From assembly GCA_000827495.1 (NCBI GenBank), contig KN817527.1:527203-591202 (forward strand): a DNA stretch of 64,000 nucleotides, written 5' to 3'. The DNA comes from Hypholoma sublateritium FD-334 SS-4 (taxonomy: Eukaryota; Basidiomycota; Agaricomycetes; Agaricales; Strophariaceae). The notes beneath the pieces are model-generated. The model did no database searches. It worked only from the letters and a program-made list of their open reading frames with translations, and had not been told where the DNA came from. Of the stretch, positions 1-11,487 are shown one piece after another. Position numbers and translations under genes: made by a program. Within the stretch, counting starts at the first letter, position 1. Every line of letters starts with the position of its first letter.

Positions 1-716
1 CTGATAAGATGGATTCCTTTGCAACACTCTGTAAGCCATAGCTATAGCTGTGTAAGGACATGAAACGTACAATAGTATAGTTCCGCCACAACGAAAGAAA
101 GGCAGCCGGTAAAATAGATGGAACGTGGCTTTCGTAGGCCAAGTTGATGATATCGAAGATAAAAGCGTTATCTTGGTTGTCGCTTAACCTCGAGACTTCT
201 CCTTGTCGATTATCCCATTCCTGTAGAGTCGAAGGAAACAAGTGTTGCATATAGTTCAACGCTGTAGACGTGAGAGAGGCTATCTCATATTTGCGCCCTA
301 TACGCATCATCATTGCCAAGTATGAAGTGTCAACAGACTCTGAATTGAGGCTCATGAGAGGACGGGATCTAAGTACGATTCGATGCAGATCTAGTGGCCA
401 CAACTCACTGGTACACTCCGTAAAGAAGGGCGCAAAGTTTATCAATGTCCTCTGCTGAATCAGACAGATGGACCACGGGACAGTCGTCTACCATCGGCGC
501 GTCCGACGGCTGGGGACAGGAAAAGCAATCCTTCATTATTTCTGAATGGAGAGAAAGGACCGAACGGTGTACGCGAAACTGTGTGTCTTGAGCCTGGACG
601 ACTACATTCCCATCGACGAACCAAAACCGACCACTTCGTTTTACTGGGGCAATTCCATCGTCAGCATCTGAGGTTCGTGGACGTTTTGTAGGAGGGCTGG
701 ATGCTATGGTTCGTGC
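1..716 (-). CDS. BTB/POZ domain protein, partial (C-terminus off the left edge)
   Basis: Spliced by hand into exons 716-409, 368-71 and 28-1, with GT-AG introns of 40 and 42 nt. The first exon carries a BTB start, FWFVDGNVVVQ followed by FRVHRSVLSLHSEIMKDCF. The second continues with MMMRIGRKYEIASL and a run ending SILPAAFLSLW. This arrangement is very common in agaricomycete BTB proteins, which in general act as protein-interaction modules, some as cullin-3 adaptors; no substrate can be named here. The true start codon is not visible: the frame is open only back to about 716 and needs an upstream exon. The protein continues beyond base 1. Confidence 0.75.
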
Positions 717-1065
717 CTAGTTCGAGCTTCCGAGCTGTTGAAATTTCCCGACCTATCCAGGCTCCAGGATTCAACCAAAGGTAAGAACAAAACTCGCGAG
801 TTGTGGCAAAGTTGTGGCCCGGGACAAGTTGATTATTGTCAGGCTGGCCCAAGGCTGGCCGTACTTCCTCCATCACACGTGATCAGCACACGCTTGGGGC
901 GCTTAATTTTATTAATTTCCCTGGACCATCGACATCTTCGCGTTTATATCAACTGTGTTGGGATTGTCAAATAATTACGTCGTGGTATAGGTGAATTTCA
1001 TGACCATTGAGACGTGGACTTGAAGTGGACATCACTAGACATCACTGGATAAGTGGAAGGGTGTA
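717..1065. other. Intergenic, probable upstream region
   Basis: No supported gene. It probably holds the missing first exon of the BTB gene on the minus strand and the distal promoter of the plus-strand gene that starts at 1197. Confidence 0.5.
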
Positions 1066-1096
1066 TGACGTCAGGTGACGTCATAGGCTATAAATA
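1066..1096 (+). promoter_or_regulatory. Twin CRE palindromes plus TATA box
   Basis: Two perfect TGACGTCA palindromes lie at 1066-1073 and 1076-1083, ten bases apart, that is about one helical turn. A TATAAATA box follows at 1089-1096, about 100 nt before the ATG at 1197. TGACGTCA is the established ATF/CREB-type bZIP site. Control of this gene by a stress or cAMP-linked bZIP factor is an inference. Confidence 0.65.
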
Positions 1097-1196
1097 GGAA
1101 GCTCAATGGCGCATGAAGTAAATTCAGTAAATTCTTGATAAATTCGTCTTTCTTTTTTCTTTCGTTCATTTTCTGCGAAACGACTACACCACCAGG

Positions 1197-3022
1197 ATGG
1201 AAAACACACAGAAAGACTCAGAGACGAACACAAAATCCAGTGATATAAACGTTAAAGAGATCGCTCCCACGACACTGAGCGTACCTCTGGAGGAGACACA
1301 GGGCTCATCAGACTGGGCATCCACGACGCTCGACGCTCTCGGCCCTGTCATAAATACACCATACCCCGCCGACAAGGCGACGGACACAGATGCACCAGAG
1401 GAGTCAACAGTACCAGACGAGGTGAATGCCATTCAACGGAATCGATTGGAAGAGCTGATATCTGACGACATCAACGAGTAGGCCCCGGCAGTGACATACA
1501 TCACCAGCAAGGAGAACCAAGATATACCAGGGGCGTACTTGGGTAGTGCAGAGGAGCTCATACAGGGAGAACCATCGACCTTGTTCCGGGATGCGCAGTA
1601 CGTGCGCGACATGGTGGCGGAGACACTCGACCACGACGCCCAGTACGTGAAGGGTGTCACGGCTGGCGCGTTCGAAAGCGCACGAGGTTACGCGGTGAAG
1701 ACAGGAGAGGCGGTGGGTGGATACCTCCCGCAGAGCGTCGCCGCCTATCTGCGTAAGCACGCTCTTGCACACTCCAATTTCCCTCGCACTGATGACACAC
1801 AGCTGTATCCCCTATAACGTCACAGCTCCAATACACCGACTCTGTGGCGAAGGCTGCGTTACCCACGAGCGAAGAAACAAACAGCGGGGAAGCTCATGAA
1901 GCTACACGGGAAGCGGTGCCGGCTGTAGACGAAGTTGTAGGCCCTTCGAAGACCACAGAAATCGCACTCGCTCCGCCATTCACTGGCGCAGCCGAGGATG
2001 AGATCTCGACCCATCCTTCGCCTGTGTCTGGCGAGCCTAGCTCTGTCGAGGTCGATCCAGCCGTGAGGCGCAATACACTTACCATCCCGCAGACACCTGA
2101 GGAACCGAGCGAGACGATGCACGAGGGCCTAGGCAGCAACACAGGGAACGAGGATAAAGCACTCCAGTCGCCCATCGCCGACAAAATGGACTCTATAGAC
2201 TCAGAACCTCATACACACCTCGCCCTTCCCACGGTCGCATTCGCAGGGATGAATGGCACCCCGGAAAAGTCGCGCGCGCGCACGGAAGAAACGGCGGCAA
2301 GCGCGGACGCGAGCACGCGGAGCCTCGCTGGCACGCAGGTCGACGTCAACGATACGCCAGGGACGAGCGTGTTCAGCGGGAACGACGCGTATGAGTCCCA
2401 GAATGGGGCCGCCAACACGGCCGAAAATGCGTGCGACACGCCCCACCCGGACACCGCCGAGCCATCTCTTCTCGCGAGGGCCAACGGCGCACCCTTCTCA
2501 GACGGCCGCGAGTATTCCACAGCCGCAAAGCAAGGTGTGGGCGAGGGCGTCCCATTTGAAGTGCGGCGACCCTCGGCGGGGGCCGCCCCTGCGAAGGAAA
2601 GCGGGCCTGCCTCGCCGGGCGCGCACAGACCCACCGCGGACTCTGGCGTCATCGACTCGACGCACGTCACGCCGGGCCATGGCCCGCCCGTCCCACCGCC
2701 CAAGGGGCAGCCCGCCGCGGAGAGGGGGCGCCGCGCGAGCGCGGGTACCGGCACAAGTGCGCTAGCCGCCGCGGCTGCGCCTGGGTTGAGTGCACGAAGC
2801 GCCACTGGGGTCGTGGGCTCCGGAAACGCCGCCGCGTCTTCGCGACCGGAGAAGCACGCTGCCAATGGCGCTGTTGGGAAGGATGTAAAAGGCGCGGAGG
2901 GAGCAAATGGAGCAGCGAACGGGTCGACGCCGTCCAAGAAGCAGGGATTCTTCCACAAGTTGAAGCGGGAGTTCAAGGCTCTGGGCGGAAAGCATGAAGC
3001 GGGGGACGCGGCGGCGAAGTAG
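1197..3022 (+). CDS. IPGAY-type Ala/Ser-rich protein A
   Basis: Exons 1197-1421, 1482-1752 and 1803-3022 give 571 residues. Intron 1 (60 nt) has a CTGAT branch site at 1455-1459 and ends in TAG, so the apparent in-frame stop at 1479-1481 is its 3' splice site. Intron 2 is 50 nt with a CTGAT near its end. The protein has an acidic Thr/Ser-rich head, a DIPGAYLG motif, an Ala/Gly-rich amphipathic stretch (KGVTAGAFESARGYAV), a long disordered Pro/Ala/Gly part and a basic tail (KKQGFFHKLKREFKALGGK). No catalytic motif is visible. The IPGAY motif and amphipathic helices recur in the gene at 14826. The function is unknown; LEA-like or membrane-associating behaviour is only a guess. Confidence 0.7.
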
Positions 3023-4092
3023 GATGCTTGTTGTGGTCCTAGCCAGAGTCGCGGCTGAGAGCGAACCTGAACCACTTGATGGACAATTTTCAGTATACAT
3101 TTTCTCATGCATAATGTGTTTTCCGAATTACGAAGTCAGCATACTTGTCCGTATATCCGTTTGTGTTTGTAAAATAGTCGATTGTCATGGATATCGCGTT
3201 GAAACTGGAAACCTCCGGTACAGGGATTGATTTATATGCTGAGCGCTGAGGCCGAGGATTGAATACTTCATGCAAAGGCCCAGGTCCGGCCCCTCAATCT
3301 CCCCGCACACCGCCCTACGTCTCCGCACACCTGTTGAAGCCATAAGTAAGGCGCTGTTTCAAGCTTGCTTGCTAAGGTTCGGTCTCTCAAAAATTCCCCG
3401 CACACCTCTCCACACCTGTTGAAGCCATAAGTAAGGCGCTTTTTAAACCTAAGAGTTTGATCTGTGATATGACTCTGAGCGCTCGGGGATTCAATAATAA
3501 CCCAGTTCTCACATCTGCGATGTTCAATACACCCACAAACGTTTCATCGAAGGCTTACAGGCATCCATCCCATCTTCCAGGCACATGCGTGGCAAATCGC
3601 TGACAGCTGTCGCCCAGGGAAGATCCTAGAAGAATTCCTCGCATGCATCTGCCCTCATCTACATCAGCACGCAACCGCGCAGTTGGAAATACATCTGCAG
3701 GCAACTGATGTACTGGTATGTTGCAGTGCATTCGGGCGCAGCACGACGCTATGGACATCGTGATGAATCCGCAAAATGTGAAGGGCTACATTCAAGTTGC
3801 ATCTAAGTATCGGCTTTGCCAACGTATCATGCGGTGGACATCCCCGTACCTGGATACTTATGGTAAGAGATAAGATCGTTCGATTCTTCTTGTTCCATCA
3901 TTCGCTTGACTGTAGATTACCGCGTCGAGGGATATGTACTATTCGGAATAGTCCAAATTCTTCTCTGAGTGGGAAGTGTGATATCGGTTGCTCGTTGTCG
4001 TTCAAATGGACATGTCCCATCAGCGCAGAATAGACGCGAAAACAAAGCAATGGCGTTTGTTACAGAACAGACATATCCTTTCGGCGCTGCCT
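3023..4092. other. Intergenic with a direct repeat
   Basis: This is the convergent space between the IPGAY gene and RPN14. It holds the 30-bp repeat listed separately and no convincing coding region. Confidence 0.55.
3326..3440. repeat. 30-bp direct repeat, two copies
   Basis: The same 30 bases, beginning CACACCTGTTGAAGCC, occur at 3326-3355 and 3411-3440, 85 bp apart start to start. Both copies are preceded by C-rich CCCCGCACACC-like sequence. The origin is unknown. Confidence 0.85.
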
Positions 4093-5945
4093 TCAAAGTA
4101 CGTACCTTCGCACGACACCATCATCACTAGCGCTCCAGAGGTCCATGTGGCCCCCCTCGCGCCTGACGGTGACATTCTGCACCGGATCACAATCCACCCC
4201 AACCAGCTCCGCGTGCACTGCGGGTCCCTCGGGAACAACGCTCGCGATGTAAGGCAACCCATCCGATGTTGCCACGGCTAGTCCTACCTCCGTGCCCCCG
4301 ATTACAAACGCGAGGTCCGCGACCGCGGTATCGAGCCGCCGGAACGCTGTCAGCGGCGTACCCAGCGCGCGTGTGTCGTATACCGTTACCGTCCCGGTAT
4401 CCGAGCCTGTCGCAAGGAGGTTGTGCGCCTCCGCGTACGAAATGGAGGTGATCGCGCCGCCGCCGCCACTCATGGGAGAGGTGTACACCGACTTCTTGAA
4501 CCCGAGGTCGAGCAGCTCGAACGCGCCGCTCTGCAGCCCGCAGAAGACGACCTTCGCCGCGGTGTCGGGGAGCTCGCGCGCATCGCTTGCCGGTGGCGGC
4601 ACGGCGTCGTCGCCGTCCGGGGGTACCGGCAGACGCGCCCCGAGGTCCATCGAGGTTACTGATGCCGAGGTGGGCAAGGATGAGAGCACCGCGCCCGAAG
4701 AGACATCCCAGAGCTTCACCGTTGCGTCGAGCGAGGCCGAAACAATGTTGCGCCCCAGCGCGATGATCGCCGTGTCCGTAACCGGACGTGTGTGTGCGCG
4801 CAGCGTGCGGACAGGCAGTACGCGTGCGCCACTTGGCGGTCCATCGGGCAGCTCCGCGGGCAGGATGGTCAGGGAGAAGTCAAGGCCTGTCGAGAGAAGC
4901 ACCCTCGAAGAGGGGAAGAACTTCAGAGAGGTTACGCCGCTGAGGTGCGGCTTGCTTGTCGTGCGCATTTTCGTGATGTCGATCGACTGCGGCAGGAGGC
5001 GCTTGCGTGGGCACGCTGACAGCGGTACCGCCGATGTGGGGTACAAGAAGATTGATCCATCCAGGTAACCTGTAGCAAAGCGCGAGGAATCAGGCGAGAC
5101 ATCGAATGCGGTAATCCTGTGTGGCTGCTGGATGTGTGAACGGGAGAGTAAAATGAACGATAAAGACGTACGCGCGCAGGATTGGAACGTTCTTGATCTT
5201 TGTATTCTTGATAAGGCGTTAGCACCTTGGTTGGGGGTATGTTCAATGGTTCGCATGCGATGGTATAGTTCTGAAAATAAGACGGTTAGTAAGACGAAGT
5301 ACATACATCAGATATCAAGCTTCAAGCTTCAAGAATGATGAAAGTTGCGCAGATCTAATAAACAAGGCCTCTACGGAAAAGATCAAGCAATCGCCGAACA
5401 CCGTGAATGTAGATAAAGCCATGGCTCGGATTCACAGCTGGGATCAACCAAGAAGAAATCCTGGTTTGGGTACGAATACAAACATTAGATAGCCGCAGAC
5501 TGTTAATACAGAGCAACGCGTGAGTCAGAGCCCATAGAGGACACCCAAAATTGGTTAGAGAGATTAAATGCAGAGAAGACTGCTGATATGCTGATAGCAC
5601 AGCGTAAATCATATTTCGTATCAAAGTGTGGGATCCAATTGAAAGGAGTGGAACAAGGGAAAATTGCAAAAAAGGCGGAGCAATGAACATGATTTTTATG
5701 AGACTCACCCCGCTGGCATCTTTTGATATCTCCACATCGTCTTCTATGACTTTCAGAACAACAAGGTTCCTATCGCGGTCATCAAGCTCGGCGCTGACTT
5801 TCGCATGGACAGATCTTTCTGAGGTTTTATAGCATGAAACCCAGAACTTATCCGACTGAATTATGCCATCCTCAACCTCTTGAAGAACTTCCGGGAAAGT
5901 GTTTTGAATGGAAGCCACAGGGAGAGTTAACACTGATGTTGCCAT
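4093..5945 (-). CDS. RPN14: Proteasome assembly chaperone, WD40 (Rpn14/PAAF1)
   Basis: Exons 5945-5709, 5270-5172 and 5127-4093 give 456 residues. WD40 repeats are seen as GVTSLKFFPSSRVLLSTGLD, TRPVTDTAIIALGRNIVSAS and DATVKLWDVSSG. The tail with DCDPVQNV and DDGVVRRYVL matches the end of PAAF1/Rpn14. In this family the beta-propeller binds the Rpt6 ATPase and helps assemble the 19S base of the proteasome. Intron 2 is 44 nt. Intron 1 is unusually long (438 nt), but joining its ends restores a PAAF1-like stretch (EPLNIPPTKVLTPYQEYK) without shifting the frame. The start was placed at the ATG at 5945; the codon before it is GTG. Confidence 0.88.
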
Positions 5946-6542
5946 CACGAAACAGAGTGAAGATACGGAGCAGTACTGAATGCTGCTGAGAAAGACAAGA
6001 GCAACTTGAAGCTGTGGGGCTGCGCAAGCGTTGAAATCTTGTTGAAATCAGTATTTTATTTGTCATACAATCAATTACACAGCCACTCTTTGATCAATCG
6101 ATCAACTCTTGACCAAGGCCCTTCGTGTAAGTTCAAGCTATAACAACCTACTCGCTGACGCATACCTAAAGTCAATGGACAAAGAGAAAATAGCGAATAG
6201 ATTTTTTATTACTTTAAGTATGTTAAAATTTACTGCCTCTACCTTTCAATTATTTTACTGGCACAATCAGTTCCATTGACTATAAAGTGCGATGTGCTTA
6301 CTGCTACTACATATTTCGAATTTGTCAATTGCCAGCTGCAAGCATTGATAGGATTATTTTCTGACCAATATACGACAATTTATGTATACGAGGGACTAGA
6401 ATTGGCTGGAGCTGGCAGGCCTGAGATTGACTGTGGCAGTGCTGAGTGTACTGACCGGACTTCCAGTACCCCTTGCCTCCCTCAAAATAACTTTGATGCG
6501 CGTAAAATTTGTATCATTTGTTTCAATATCCTTGTGGTGAAC
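5946..6542. other. Intergenic, divergent promoter space
   Basis: AT-rich sequence between RPN14 (leftward) and the STE7 leader (rightward). The open frame from 6276 starts with TTG and is not taken as a gene. Confidence 0.5.
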
Positions 6543-6803
6543 ATGAAGCAAGACTATGGCGACGAGAGCGACCCTTTTACCCTTGTTCGTAGGCCACTAC
6601 CGCGAACTTGTACTAACAATGCCCTCCCTTTCAATAGCAACCAGGAGGCTAAGACGGAAATCCCCATCTATGTATCAGGGCTTCTATTAAGTAGTGCTTT
6701 ACATACCCGAGATTTGATCTTAACTTCATTCAGTACGAAAATGTGCGAAGTCGCGACAGATCCCAACGTGGGAATGGCTCCGTTGATGGCGCGGTTACCA
6801 TGA
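6543..6803 (+). other. Possible spliced leader or upstream exons of the STE7 gene
   Basis: An ATG at 6543 opens 16 codons up to a donor at 6589. The 49-nt intron 6589-6637 contains a perfect TACTAAC branch site and ends in AATAG, which is strong evidence of transcription and splicing. The next exon can use a donor within TATGTATCAG and join the acceptor TTGTTCAG before the STE7 body in frame. It could therefore be an alternative N-terminus, an upstream open reading frame or a spliced 5' leader. Confidence 0.35.
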
Positions 6804-6871
6804 TTTAAAATACACCAGTCTTGTTCAGCATAACCATTTTTAAACCCAACGCGACGAGTGCTCCAAAAAGT

Positions 6872-8468
6872 ATGTCTATGCCAGCACCCCTAGGATATGT
6901 GCCCTCCTCAACTCCTCTGCGAACCAAGCGCAACTTCAAGGCTCTGGTACTTCCAGCTGAGGAGGAAGGCTCGCCTGCTCCCACATCTGTCAACCCCATT
7001 GCGACGCGGCCAGCACCACTCCCCGGAAAGAGACGACCACCTCCACTAGCTGAGGGCGGAGGACCAGCCAATGGATTTGTGCTCGATCCTACGTTGCCTG
7101 CAGAGAGCCCGGCAACGGGCCGTCGCAGCGCCATGCATGCCACGCTTTCCAAGACGCTCGCGAAACTGGACTTGCAGTCAAAAGCCGTCAAGAAACTCGG
7201 CCTCAAGAACGAAGATCTGACGAAACTGGCGGATCTTGGACAGGGGAACGGTGGAAGTGTAGTCAAGGTGGAACATATTCCCACTGGAACTATAATGGCG
7301 AAGAAGGTGTGACGCACTTGCTCTTTCTTATGGCTTCTACTGACATATGATAAGATCGTACTAATTGACGCGAAGTCATCGGTGCGAAAGCAGATTCTGC
7401 GCGAACTTCAAATCATGCATGAATGTCACTCGCAATACATCATCTCGTGTTTTGGCTCCTTCATCGCGGAGCCCAATATCTGTATCTGTATGGAATTCAT
7501 GGACAAGGGATCATTTGACTCGATATACAAGAATATTGGAGCCATCCCCATCAAAGTTGTCTGTCTCGTGGCTAATTCGGTGCTGGAGGGGCTCACCTAT
7601 CTTTATGACGTTCATCGGATCATCCACCGTGGTATGTGATCATTCATTGTTCCTCGCACTGCTATACCGCCCTCTATAATAATACTCATATTCTGTTTCA
7701 AGATATCAAGCCCTCAAACATCCTACTGAACTCCGAAGGCGACATCAAACTTTGCGACTTCGGTGTATCTGGTGAACTGATCAACTCTATCGCCAACACT
7801 TTTGTCGGCACTTCCGTGTATATGAGCGTACGTGTCGTACTCTCTATACTGCATACCAATTCTGACGGTCATATATCCAGCCCGAGCGTATCCAGGGCGC
7901 TGAGTATTCAATCAAATCTGACATCTGGTCACTTGGCATCTCTCTGATTGAGTTGGCTACCGGTCGCTTCCCGTTCACTGAGAGCCTCTCGGACGACGAT
8001 GATACCTCTGACCTGGATGTATTGCGCGAAGAAGGCTCTGACTCAGACTCCGACTGGTCCCCGGACTCTTACAAAGACAAAACGCCTACGCATCGGGATT
8101 CTACATTCCTATTCAACAAGCGTCAACAGCACCGGATCAGCAAACGCGCCTCGAAGCGCATGAGCAAGAACGCGACGTTCGACGCGGACGGGATGTCATC
8201 GATGAGCATCATCGAGCTGATGCACCAGATTGTGCGCGAACCCGCGCCGAGGCTCGGTGCGTCCTTTGATGAGGAAGCGGAGGAGTTCGTGGACGCGTGC
8301 TTAGTGAAAGATCCGGATGAAAGGCACAGTCCGAAAACTCTTCTGGTCAGTTCTAGTCTCTCGCTGTGGCAGTGCCCTATTAAACCTCGCTCCTGCCAGG
8401 AATATCGCTGGATGGACGATGCCCGAGACTCCGATTTTGATCTCAAGGCATGGACCACCACCTTCTAA
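6872..8468 (+). CDS. STE7: MAP kinase kinase, Ste7/Fuz7 type
   Basis: Exons 6872-7306, 7355-7631, 7703-7827, 7881-8345 and 8400-8468, with introns of 48, 71, 53 and 54 nt. Visible kinase motifs are the glycine loop [11 protein letters not shown], the AKK lysine, [11 protein letters not shown] and [20 protein letters not shown], whose Ser/Thr pair fits the MAPKK activation-loop pattern, then YMSPERIQG. A Ser/Asp-rich insert and the tail FDLKAW follow. The loop and flanks point to the Ste7 branch, which in fungi passes the pheromone and mating signal from Ste11 to Fus3/Kss1-type MAPKs. The ATG at 6872 (or 6878) is the first in frame in this exon; an N-terminal extension from upstream exons is possible. 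Confidence 0.85.
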
Positions 8469-9942
8469 AGATGCTGATTCACGCGCACGTCACACCTCGC
8501 ATCTTCAAACAATTACATTGCTATCGAATTCTCTTCCTCAGCATATCGGCTTCTCATTTTCTTTGTACGATACCAAGCAATTTACTATTTAACTGAACAC
8601 TTCAAGTTCGTTCTACCATCATCCTCTCTTAGAGGAATTACTATTTCTTAATATCCACTTAATTTTCGTCTTCATTGACCAAAACGGCAGTATTCTATGT
8701 ATGTACCCGGCTCCAACCGGCTCCAAATGTATCAAAATCATTGATTGAATAGACAGTCGCACATATATGTAGTAGTTGTTTCGAAGACAGCCGGCATCTT
8801 TTCAGGTGGAAAACCTCAGGCTCGCAGATCAGCATCTGGCGACAATCTTAAGCGACATTGTTAAGCATGGTTCATCGGTTTCTGAAGCGTGAAACATCCC
8901 ACGTTATTCGATGACAACAATGCATTATACTAGGACCTCGGGAGGTGGCGGTGAGCGGATTTGCGCCACGGCTCCACCACAATGATTCACGAGATTGAAG
9001 AAATGAGATAAAGAAGAGCGTATCATTTTACTTTACTCACGACGGCATCGCCAAAATTCAGTTTCCATTGAACGCACTCCTCTGCACGTCCTTCTTTCAT
9101 TTATCCTCCTCTTCATGTCTTACTTACTATAAGGCGTTACTAGTTCTCGCTTTTCAATATATCCTTCGGCGATTTCCTATTCGCGAAGAACAGAATATCA
9201 TTCTCCTTTCCTCGTATCTACTATCATTCTTCGACAGAACTGACATATTACATCATCTAAATACGGATTTTAAGTTATACCAGTCAGTGTGCTATTCTCC
9301 GCAGTACCGAGGTACACGTAGGTGAGACTCACTGAGGCGTTTCTGCGAGCTACCGTAATGGGACTTGAATGGGACATAGGGCAAGCCGAGAGCGCTAATC
9401 GGGCGCTTAAATGTGATTGAACCTTCTACATATCTTTTGCGTTGTTTGGAGGAGAACACCTGGTTTGTTGATCAATTTCCGCACATGGACCACCCCGACG
9501 ACGAGGCTGGGAGTTTCCGACAAACATCTGGCAGTGCGCTGCGCAGCGCCATTGAAAATAACGTTCAATACAAACGTATTAAGTGGTTCTTTGTAGTCTC
9601 CTAAAGTAGAGTCCGATATGATATTGCGTTGCACGTGCGATGAGCGCTGGCGTTGACGTTGATGCACTGCCAATGATCATGCGCCAGTGTGACTCTAACT
9701 CGCCCGACTCCTGATTCTAACCTGATTCCGCGGTATATCTGCGCCGCAGTATCGCAGCAATGCTCCTGGAACATATGATGATCCCCATACCCCAATTCCA
9801 AGCATAGCAATCATCTCGCTCATTTGTACACGTCCAACCTCCCTCGAAGTGAGTTATTGTGCACACAGTACGCTAATTATCATAGTGTGTGATACTAATA
9901 ACTATACCACAGCATCCAAGCCTCAAGGCCTCATACTTAGTG
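8469..9942. other. Intergenic, no recognised gene
   Basis: About 1.5 kb between two same-strand genes. Only short open frames are seen, mostly without ATG and without recognisable motifs. It should hold the STE7 terminator and the acyltransferase promoter. Confidence 0.5.
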
Positions 9943-11274
9943 ATGATCACTAACAACGAAACTACGCCTCTCCTCGGGGAGCCTTCAGCCACTGGACAAT
10001 CATCATCTGCAAGAAACAGCAGCAACAGAATCCATTTCGTCGACAATCTTCGTGCAGTTTTAACGGTCTTATTGATCTTCCACCATGCTGCTATTTTTTC
10101 CGCCAGAGATAGCATCCGGAAGCCGAATTACCAGAACTCCAACCTACTCCCACTTGCACTGTTCATCACAACAAACAAATCATTCCTCTACCAATCCTTC
10201 TTCTTCGTGTCCGGATACTCTATTCACTTAGCGCTCGCCTCTAAGTCGGATCTCACATTCTTCGTCTCGAGGACTCTTAAAACCGGAGTTCCTGCCCTTA
10301 TTTGGCTCAGGTTTGTGCAGAAATCGACTGCTTAGTTCCTTGTACTGATCTTCGGGGAAAACGCCTTCGGTTGCTTCGCAAGGTTTAGGTCCGTGTTGGG
10401 GACAAGACAGGCGGAAGGACCAGGATCTTATGTCTTCACCCTTCTCCTATTCGACTATATCTACCTATCCATCCGTTTTGCTGGAAGGAAATGGCCGGCG
10501 ATCTCATTATCCCGTCTGGAAGCCCAGATCAAGGCATCCCACCGGAAGGTCCTCGCTCTCACAGCTCTTTCCTTCATTCTCGTCACTGGAATCACTATCG
10601 GAAATTGTTTCCACCTCCGTCTTATTCCATTTATTTACAGACGGTACTATCCATTTGAATTTCCCGGATTTGGAAACCCAGTGGCCTATATTATTGCATA
10701 CATTGCCGGCGTCAACTTCCCCATTGTCAAGCGCTACATCCTTACCTCTCGAGTGCGCGTCGCCGTGGGTTACCTGGTTGGATCGGAGTCCGCTGCCTAC
10801 ATTACTCTTGGAATTGCTCAACATCTGTGCAGTGATATATGGGAATTCATCAAGCCCACATTCAACGATGAAGGCGCACGCTACTTTGACAACCCTGGCT
10901 TGAATTTACAAACAATATTCTTCAGTCTCTGGAGTCCCCTTGCATTTTTCCTTATCACCATTTCACTGGTTTCTGTCTTTGCCTGCGCGCCCGCCCTCCA
11001 GAAGAAGTGGGGGGTCTTGACAGAACACACATACCTTCAAACATTTATCCACATGATTCCTATCGCTCTTGCAGGTCATTTACTGTCTAAATGGTCTGTT
11101 ACCGACATTCCCGTCGTGAAGGCTGTCATCAGCGCATCCTGTGGTGTAATTATAAGTTGGGCATTGGCCATTGTGTTTGTTTTAGTGCGGAGGCGTTATT
11201 CGAAGCATATCTCCAAGGAAGATGTACAAACCACAGTCCGCAATGGTAGCGATATTGAGGCTATTGGCTCTTAA
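9943..11274 (+). CDS. Acyltransferase-3 family membrane protein
   Basis: Exons 9943-10310 and 10383-11274 give 419 residues. The 72-nt intron contains the in-frame stop and a CTGAT branch site. The opening RIHFVDNLRAVLTVLLIFHH is typical of the acyltransferase-3 (OafA/NolL-like) family, multi-span proteins that move acyl groups onto extracytoplasmic carbohydrates or other acceptors. Later hydrophobic spans include YVFTLLLFDYIYL and a C-terminal segment before a basic tail. The acceptor molecule cannot be told. The ATG at 9943 is the first in frame; the codons before it begin with GTG. No neighbour clarifies the pathway. Confidence 0.75.
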
Positions 11275-11487
11275 AATTGAAACGGAGGACTACAAGCGGT
11301 TGATATTGCCATTATGATGTACCTTTTTCTTACTACTTAGTTGTTGACAATTTGTTGAATTTACTTCGTAATCTTGTGCTATCTATGTGATGGAGAAGTT
11401 TGGGCGAAGTGCATAAATATTAATTACAAAGACAGATGTTGCTACAAGGCGAATATTTACAAGCTCTAGGCCTCTGGAATCCAGTGA

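Noticed and set aside
1479..1481. In-frame TAG suggesting a broken gene
   Set aside because: It is the 3' end of a 60-nt intron with a good donor (GTGAAT) and branch site; splicing keeps the frame.
2209..3108. 299-codon open frame on the minus strand
   Set aside because: It is antisense to the GC-rich last exon of the IPGAY gene; its composition is a shadow of that exon.
4292..5068. 258-codon open frame on the plus strand
   Set aside because: It is antisense to the WD40 part of RPN14, which has clear homology.
5355..5948. 197-codon frame as a stand-alone gene
   Set aside because: Its first 79 codons are exon 1 of RPN14; the rest is intron read-through.
6276..6803. 175-codon frame as one protein
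   Set aside because: It begins with TTG and contains a clear intron with a TACTAAC branch site; only parts may be exons.
10311..10382. In-frame stop splitting the acyltransferase into two genes
   Set aside because: The two halves are in the same frame and a 72-nt intron with CTGAT branch removes the stop.
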